Shown: positions 59,411 through 64,000 of the stretch, one piece after another | Position numbering within the stretch: position 1 is the stretch's first letter | Layout of the letters: every line of letters starts with the position of its first letter | Source: Pedobacter sp. ISL-64 | Lineage (GTDB): Bacteria > Bacteroidota > Bacteroidia > Sphingobacteriales > Sphingobacteriaceae | Direction of reading: 5' to 3' | Assembly: GCF_018613605.1 (NCBI RefSeq) | Contig: NZ_JAGGPU010000020.1 | Coordinates: 263,626 to 327,625 of the forward strand | Length of the DNA: 64,000 bases | Made by a program: the position numbers and the translations under genes | The notes under the pieces: generated by a model | Told to the model about the DNA's origin: nothing | Databases searched by the model: none | What the model saw: only the letters and a program-made list of their open reading frames with translations

Positions 59411-62299
59411 CTATCGAATCAAGGTAACCGATCCCTTTTTAATTATTCTTTTATTTTCCTGAGTTGTAAACGATGCCACCCAAAAATAGACTCCTACAGG
59501 GACTGGCTGCCCCTGGTAATTTCCATTCCAAGCGTCATATAATTTATTTGAAGAAAAGATAACTACTCCCCTTCTATCGAAAATCTGCATCTGAAAATTA
59601 AAAGCCCTACTTCCCTCTTTCGCTTTAAAATCATCATTTATATTATCCGAATTGGGGCTGAAAGCATTCGGAAATGAAATGTCGTTACAGGCTTCTGTTT
59701 CTAAAGAAACATTTAACTCATCAACAATACAGCCATTAGGTTTGAGTATCGAAAAGGTGTATTTACCTTCGTATAAACCCGAAAAAATGTAATTACCTGG
59801 ATAAACTACTCCATTATACTTGATGTTATAATCAGCCGAGCGGTTACCGATAGAAAATGAGATTTCCCCAGTTAAATCGCAAACAGGATTTTTAGTGTTA
59901 ACAATCGAATGGGGTTTCGTTAACGAATAATCTGGAACCACAACAGTTCGATATTCTGCTGGTGCACCACCAGATGCTTTTACTTCAATATCGTAGCTAC
60001 CCGGACTAAGCATATTAAAAACACCGGTATTATTTGATATTGAATTATTAAGTGTGAATGTATAGGTTTCTGGAATTGGTGGACAATTAACTTTTATAAA
60101 GCCTTTTCCAAGAACATTACATTCGGCAAGCATCTCGATACTGTTGATAACAATTGGACAGGGTTCGTATACTAGCTTTTTATTTAATTCATCAACAATA
60201 CAGCCATTAAGCTTTAAAATGGTAAAACTGTAATCTCCTTCAATTAAATCTGAAAAAATATGGTTGCCCGGATAAACTAGTCCTTTATATTTCACATTAT
60301 AATCAGATGAATTACTACCTATTGAAAATGATATTTCTCCCTTCAGATCGCAAGCAGGATTCTTAGTATTAATCTTTGTAAGCGGTTTAGTTAAAGAATA
60401 ATCAGGTACTTCAATAGTCCTATATGCTGCTGGCGCACCACCAGATGCTTTAACCTCAATTGTGTAACTACCGGGATCAAGCATATTAAAAACACCTGTA
60501 TTATTTGACGCTGAATTATTAAGTGTAAATGTATAGGTTTCTGGAATTGGTGGGCAATTAACTTTTATAAAGCCTTTTCCAAGAACATTACATTCAGCAA
60601 GCATCTCAACACTATTGATAATAACTGGACAAGGTTCGTAAACCAATTCTACATCAAACTCATCAATTAAACAGCTCTCTTTATTCAGCACAACAAAATG
60701 ATAGTTACCTATCTCCAAGTTAGTGAATTGATGATCATAGGGCAAAACATCATTTTTAAATTTTATTCTATAATCATTACTACCGGCAAAAGCATTAAAT
60801 TGAATATTTCCTTTAGCGGCACAAGCTGGATTTATTTTAGCAAAAGAAAATTCTGGTTGTAGTTGCTTGTAATCTGGCACAATTATATCGGTTTCTAATT
60901 CATCTTCATCCGAAATAATTTTAATATGATAAGGCCCGGGAATTAAATCTTTGAATATTCCGGTGGTATTGCTTAAATCATTATTTAAGGTATAAGTATA
61001 AGCTGCTACATGTGGTTTTGTTAAAATACTAATTATTCCTTTGTGAAAAACATCACATTGTTGTTTTACTTCAGCCCTATCGAATTGGATTTTACATTTA
61101 TCACGTCCGACAACAAGATCCTGTTCATCAACCTTGCATCCATATTTATTTACAATTTCAAAGTGATTCGTATTACCACTTATTAAATTAGAAAAGATAC
61201 TGTTCAACGGATATAACTTTCCATCATACTTGATCTGATAGCCACTGTTCTGTTCGGGAGTGCTAAAAGTAATTTCGCCCAGTGTTTCACAAAGTTGATT
61301 CTTGATCTGCCAATTATAAACTGGTTTTATCAAATTAACCTCTGGAACATCAACTGTTGTAGTATAGGAATCAGATGCAGAACTGATTGTAAGCGTATAG
61401 TGACCTTTGGATAAACCAATAAATTTACCTGTTGTATTGGTTACACCATTTAAAGTATAAGTAAAATCTTCAATATGAGGCGCAGTAATAATATCTATGC
61501 TGGCAGTATTACCCGAAATGCAATCCTGGATAATGTCCACTTTCTCCAGTTCTATTCCTATAATGCTACCATCTTCAACTATACTGGCTGCATCAAGAAC
61601 TGTATATGGAAGTGTTCCGACCACACCAATCATTTTTTTGTTTTCTATATCGAACTCAATAATATTGGTTTGTGTGCCTAAATATTGTAAGCCATAAACC
61701 GTATTTTTCCTAACACCAGTTGAGACACTTACAATTCCATAAAGCAAGATATTATAAGGCAAAGGAATATGAAGCGTACTTTTATTGGGTTCTTTAAGAT
61801 TTACCTTTACTATTCCCTGACTGGCAGCCATATAAAGTTCCTTTTTGTAAAAACAAATATCGCCTGTCGGAAAATAATTAAGTGGTCCTAAAATCTCTGT
61901 CTTTCCGGTAATAATATCTGTGCCAAATAAAAAGCTAGAGCAATAATATAATTTATTGTCATAACCTAATGTCAACGAATTTGAATAAGTCATACTTGGA
62001 AACAGGAGCCTGCAATTTTCAATATTGTTTTCTTTTACGTCTGCAACATAGATTTGAGAACTATTCAACCAAAATAAATTGTTTTTATTCATGGCTATCG
62101 AAAAATACTGATCGCCTGGTGCGCAATCTGCAATTTTAGTGGATTTTATCCCCTCGGAAGTAATTTCTACTTTATAAATATAACTCCCACCTGGAGAATA
62201 CATTGGATTAATTGATGAGCTTACATAAAAAGATTGTGCAGCAAGTTTGAAAAAACAAGCTAAGAGCACGAAAAGGATTAGACTAAATTTATTAATCAC
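59411..62299 (-). CDS. Large type IX-secreted repeat protein with gliding-motility C-terminal domain
   Basis: A 962-residue exported protein starting at GTG 62299, with a signal peptide (NKFSLILFVLLACFFKLAA). Residues about 25-255 look like a beta-propeller. They are followed by four repeats of about 150-160 residues, each with a VxAYTYTLNN- or ETYTFTLNN-type strand, GxYxIxI and a Y-x-I-KY-x-G...GCxVDE segment; the last two are nearly identical (period 471 bases). The final about 90 residues (FPNAFSPNSDNINDDF, MQIFDRRGVVIF, YDAWNGNYQGQPVPVGVYFW) form the type B type IX secretion sorting domain. It should be secreted or surface-anchored. It lies between tonB and folC, which are often adjacent in relatives. 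Confidence 0.88.
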   Translation of the reverse strand: MINKFSLILFVLLACFFKLAAQSFYVSSSINPMYSPGGSYIYKVEITSEGIKSTKIADCAPGDQYFSIAMNKNNLFWLNSSQIYVADVKENNIENCRLLFPSMTYSNSLTLGYDNKLYYCSSFLFGTDIITGKTEILGPLNYFPTGDICFYKKELYMAASQGIVKVNLKEPNKSTLHIPLPYNILLYGIVSVSTGVRKNTVYGLQYLGTQTNIIEFDIENKKMIGVVGTLPYTVLDAASIVEDGSIIGIELEKVDIIQDCISGNTASIDIITAPHIEDFTYTLNGVTNTTGKFIGLSKGHYTLTISSASDSYTTTVDVPEVNLIKPVYNWQIKNQLCETLGEITFSTPEQNSGYQIKYDGKLYPLNSIFSNLISGNTNHFEIVNKYGCKVDEQDLVVGRDKCKIQFDRAEVKQQCDVFHKGIISILTKPHVAAYTYTLNNDLSNTTGIFKDLIPGPYHIKIISDEDELETDIIVPDYKQLQPEFSFAKINPACAAKGNIQFNAFAGSNDYRIKFKNDVLPYDHQFTNLEIGNYHFVVLNKESCLIDEFDVELVYEPCPVIINSVEMLAECNVLGKGFIKVNCPPIPETYTFTLNNSASNNTGVFNMLDPGSYTIEVKASGGAPAAYRTIEVPDYSLTKPLTKINTKNPACDLKGEISFSIGSNSSDYNVKYKGLVYPGNHIFSDLIEGDYSFTILKLNGCIVDELNKKLVYEPCPIVINSIEMLAECNVLGKGFIKVNCPPIPETYTFTLNNSISNNTGVFNMLSPGSYDIEVKASGGAPAEYRTVVVPDYSLTKPHSIVNTKNPVCDLTGEISFSIGNRSADYNIKYNGVVYPGNYIFSGLYEGKYTFSILKPNGCIVDELNVSLETEACNDISFPNAFSPNSDNINDDFKAKEGSRAFNFQMQIFDRRGVVIFSSNKLYDAWNGNYQGQPVPVGVYFWVASFTTQENKRIIKKGSVTLIR
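59740..60690 (-). repeat. Near-identical tandem repeat units of 471 bases inside the T9SS protein gene
   Basis: The unit around 59750-60190 and the unit around 60221-60660 match over long stretches with few differences; for example the motif around 60071 recurs at 60542. Each unit encodes about 157 residues. Confidence 0.7.
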
Positions 62300-62480
62300 T
62301 ATATGAGAACGTTAAATGATCGGCGAATATAGCGAGATTATTGTTTAAAAATAAATATTTTAAATGGCTTCAAACGCCTATCACTAAGTATTATCTTCAT
62401 AGTCTGTGCCTCTACAGTCCATCATACTAAAACTTCGGAAGATTCTTTAACATTTCGTTCCATAATAACTCCAGTCAACT

Positions 62481-62488
62481 TATATTTG
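62481..62488 (+). promoter_or_regulatory. TAnnTTTG promoter box of folC
   Basis: TATATTTG ends nine bases before the ATG at 62498 and overlaps the in-frame TTG at 62486, excluding that as the start. Confidence 0.65.
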
Positions 62489-62497
62489 ACGCATATT

Positions 62498-63787
62498 ATG
62501 AACTACCAACAAACGCTTGATTTTTTATACAGTAAACTCCCCATGTTTACCCGTATTGGCGCGTCTGCTTTCAAAAAAGATTTAACCAATACCATTATTC
62601 TTTGTGAGGCTTTGGATAATCCACAGGATAAATTTAAAAGTATCCATGTGGCAGGTACCAATGGAAAAGGATCCACTTCACACATGTTGGCTTCGGTATT
62701 GCAGGCACAGGGATATAAAACAGGATTGTACACTTCTCCCCATTTAAAAGATTTCCGCGAGCGCATCCGCATCAACGGAAAAATGATGAGCAAAACTGAA
62801 GTCGTATTGTTCGTAAAAGAGCAGCAAAAATTGATCGAAAAAACTGAGCCTTCTTTTTTCGAGGTTACCGTTGCCATGGCATTCGATCATTTTGCTAAAC
62901 ATGAGGTAGATGTGGCTGTAATTGAAGTGGGTTTAGGCGGGAGGTTAGATTCAACCAATATCATTACCCCGCAAATTTCGGTCATCACCAATATCAGCCT
63001 TGATCACATGAACATGCTAGGCAATACACTTGCAGAAATTGCGGGCGAAAAGGCAGGTATCATTAAAAAGAATATCCCAGTCGTTATTGGCGAAACACAG
63101 GAAGAATCTGCGCCGGTATTTATAGACAAGGCTAAATCGGTAGTTGCACCTATTGTTTTTGCCGATGCTGTATTAACCGCGAAAGATTTTAAAATCAGTA
63201 ACCATAAACTTTCCCTATCTGTTTATCAGAATAGTGAAATTAGATACAAAAACCTTCAAAGCGATCTTACTGGAGTTTATCAACATAAAAATATTTTAAC
63301 GGTTTTAGAAACCTTAGCCGTGCTGAACGAGAAAACGGATATTAAAACCAACATCCAGGCAATCTATAAAGGAATAAGCCAGGTTAAAAAACAGACCGGT
63401 TTACAAGGACGCTGGCAAACCTTAGCCAAAAACCCATTGATTATCTGCGATACTGGCCATAACGAAGCCGGTATTGCCGAGGTGATTAAAAACATCAATC
63501 AAACTCCTTACCAAAACCTGCACATCGTTTTTGGCATGGTTAACGACAAAGACATTTCGAAAGTTTTATCACTGATGCCTAAAAATGCAACTTACTATTT
63601 TTGTAAACCAGATTTAGAACGCGGTTTAGCAGCCAATGAACTCAAAGAACAAGCGGCTACATTTAATTTAATTGGAAACAGTTATGTATCGGTTGCCGAA
63701 GCAAAAGAAAATGCTATTCAATCTGCCGATTCAAAAGATCTGGTTTTTATTGGCGGAAGTACATTTGTAGTGGCCGAAGCGATATAA
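62498..63787 (+). CDS. folC: Bifunctional folylpolyglutamate/dihydrofolate synthase
   Basis: Adds glutamate to dihydropteroate and to reduced folates with ATP, in the cytoplasm. The 429 residues from ATG 62498 begin with YQQTLDFLYSKLPMFTRIGASAFKKDL, the usual start. The P-loop is VAGTNGKGSTSHMLA, followed by YTSPHLKDFRERIRING, VIEVGLGGRLDSTNII, ISLDHMNMLGNTLAEIAGEKAGI and in the ligase C-domain GRWQTLAKNPLIICDTGHNEAGI. Length is normal. Promoter box nine bases upstream, shared terminator with the convergent lectin-type gene. Confidence 0.95.
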   Translation: MNYQQTLDFLYSKLPMFTRIGASAFKKDLTNTIILCEALDNPQDKFKSIHVAGTNGKGSTSHMLASVLQAQGYKTGLYTSPHLKDFRERIRINGKMMSKTEVVLFVKEQQKLIEKTEPSFFEVTVAMAFDHFAKHEVDVAVIEVGLGGRLDSTNIITPQISVITNISLDHMNMLGNTLAEIAGEKAGIIKKNIPVVIGETQEESAPVFIDKAKSVVAPIVFADAVLTAKDFKISNHKLSLSVYQNSEIRYKNLQSDLTGVYQHKNILTVLETLAVLNEKTDIKTNIQAIYKGISQVKKQTGLQGRWQTLAKNPLIICDTGHNEAGIAEVIKNINQTPYQNLHIVFGMVNDKDISKVLSLMPKNATYYFCKPDLERGLAANELKEQAATFNLIGNSYVSVAEAKENAIQSADSKDLVFIGGSTFVVAEAI

Positions 63788-63826
63788 GCAAAGGAAATAA
63801 ATGATACTTATCTCCTTTGCTTATAT
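63782..63826. terminator. Bidirectional terminator between folC and the lectin-type gene
   Basis: 14-bp perfect stem ATATAAGCAAAGGA / TCCTTTGCTTATAT (63782-63795, 63813-63826), 17-base loop. The folC stop codon lies in the left arm. Confidence 0.75.
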
Positions 63827-63830
63827 TAAA

Positions 63831-64000
63831 CTACTGTGCTTCCAGTAGCCATTGCTGATTCGATGATCCCGAGCTACCATTCATACTATATTGAACAATC
63901 TTAGTACCACTGCTTGTACTACTACCAGGATTGTCAAGAATATAGTGATTAGAAAGATTACTTTGGATTACATATTTATTAGCACCAACAGGAATTAAAT
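63831..64000 (-). CDS. Ricin-type beta-trefoil lectin domain protein, 3' end only
   Basis: The minus strand from the window edge to the TAG at 63831-63833 encodes about 55 residues: LIPVGANKYVIQSNLSNHYI, LDNPGSSTSSGTKIVQYSMN, then GSSGSSNQQWLLEAQ. The pattern GTKIVQY...NQQW is the QxW repeat of ricin-type lectin (CBM13) domains, here at the extreme C-terminus. Such domains usually tether a secreted glycosidase or peptidase to carbohydrate. The catalytic part lies beyond the window. Confidence 0.75.
   Translation of the reverse strand, partial: LIPVGANKYVIQSNLSNHYILDNPGSSTSSGTKIVQYSMNGSSGSSNQQWLLEAQ

Noticed and set aside
1..64000. tRNA, rRNA or integrated element
   Set aside because: I looked for the acceptor-stem and T-loop patterns in the gaps and for integrase or transposase motifs and found none; a tRNAscan and an IS search would be decisive.

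Overview
The window looks like a chromosomal segment of a Bacteroidota species of the Sphingobacteriaceae, most likely Pedobacter or a close relative. Evidence: SusC/SusD pairs, ECF sigma/FecR regulation, a type IX secretion C-terminal signal, DUF4294, DUF4783 and HU-CCDC81/SPOR proteins, many TAnnTTTG promoter boxes in place of E. coli-type -10 boxes, almost no Shine-Dalgarno sequences, and AT-rich intergenic DNA full of short palindromic repeats. The genus is inferred from gene content and style, not from an alignment. I saw no rRNA, tRNA, CRISPR array, integrase or intact transposase.

Positions 1-31,000 are mostly housekeeping genes in short transcription units: a DUF4294 fragment, the (p)ppGpp enzyme Rsh, a Fur-family regulator, purA, pabB, an M48 peptidase lipoprotein, plsY, nadC, DUF4783, gpmI, lon, an LpxR-like lipid A deacylase, an L,D-transpeptidase, arfB, ferritin, cmk, a DUF1080 protein, a TPM-domain protein with a polyserine tail, an SH3b protein, rpsA, a GH20 hexosaminidase, a DCC protein, a class IV aminotransferase, and pyrR-pyrB. 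Gaps carry at least three families of inverted-repeat elements.

Positions 31,000-40,900 are envelope-oriented: a 1,007-residue TPR protein paired with an outer-membrane barrel, a DUF2071 protein, a small secreted protein, then an ECF sigma factor overlapping a one-TM protein with a C-terminal barrel. The sigma gene is divergent from a methyltransferase gene, and the shared gap holds two matching, outward-facing ECF-type promoter candidates.

Positions 40,900-55,000 are two back-to-back polysaccharide utilisation loci. On the minus strand lie ECF sigma, FecR anti-sigma, an STN-bearing SusC and a SusD. On the plus strand lie a ROK-family sugar kinase, a second SusC/SusD, and an EndoH-like GH18 lipoprotein with a LamG-like domain, pointing to N-glycan release from glycoproteins. 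The 12-base motif TGTAGGCAATTT lies upstream of fecR, of the ROK gene and of the second susC, each time oriented toward the gene. I infer that this is the promoter element of the local sigma factor, so that one sensor would control both loci.

Positions 55,000-64,000 hold a tight operon (HU-CCDC81/SPOR membrane protein, ExbB, ExbD, TonB) that would energise the outer-membrane transporters, a large type IX-secreted repeat protein on the minus strand, folC, and the 3' end of a gene for a ricin-type lectin domain protein running off the window.
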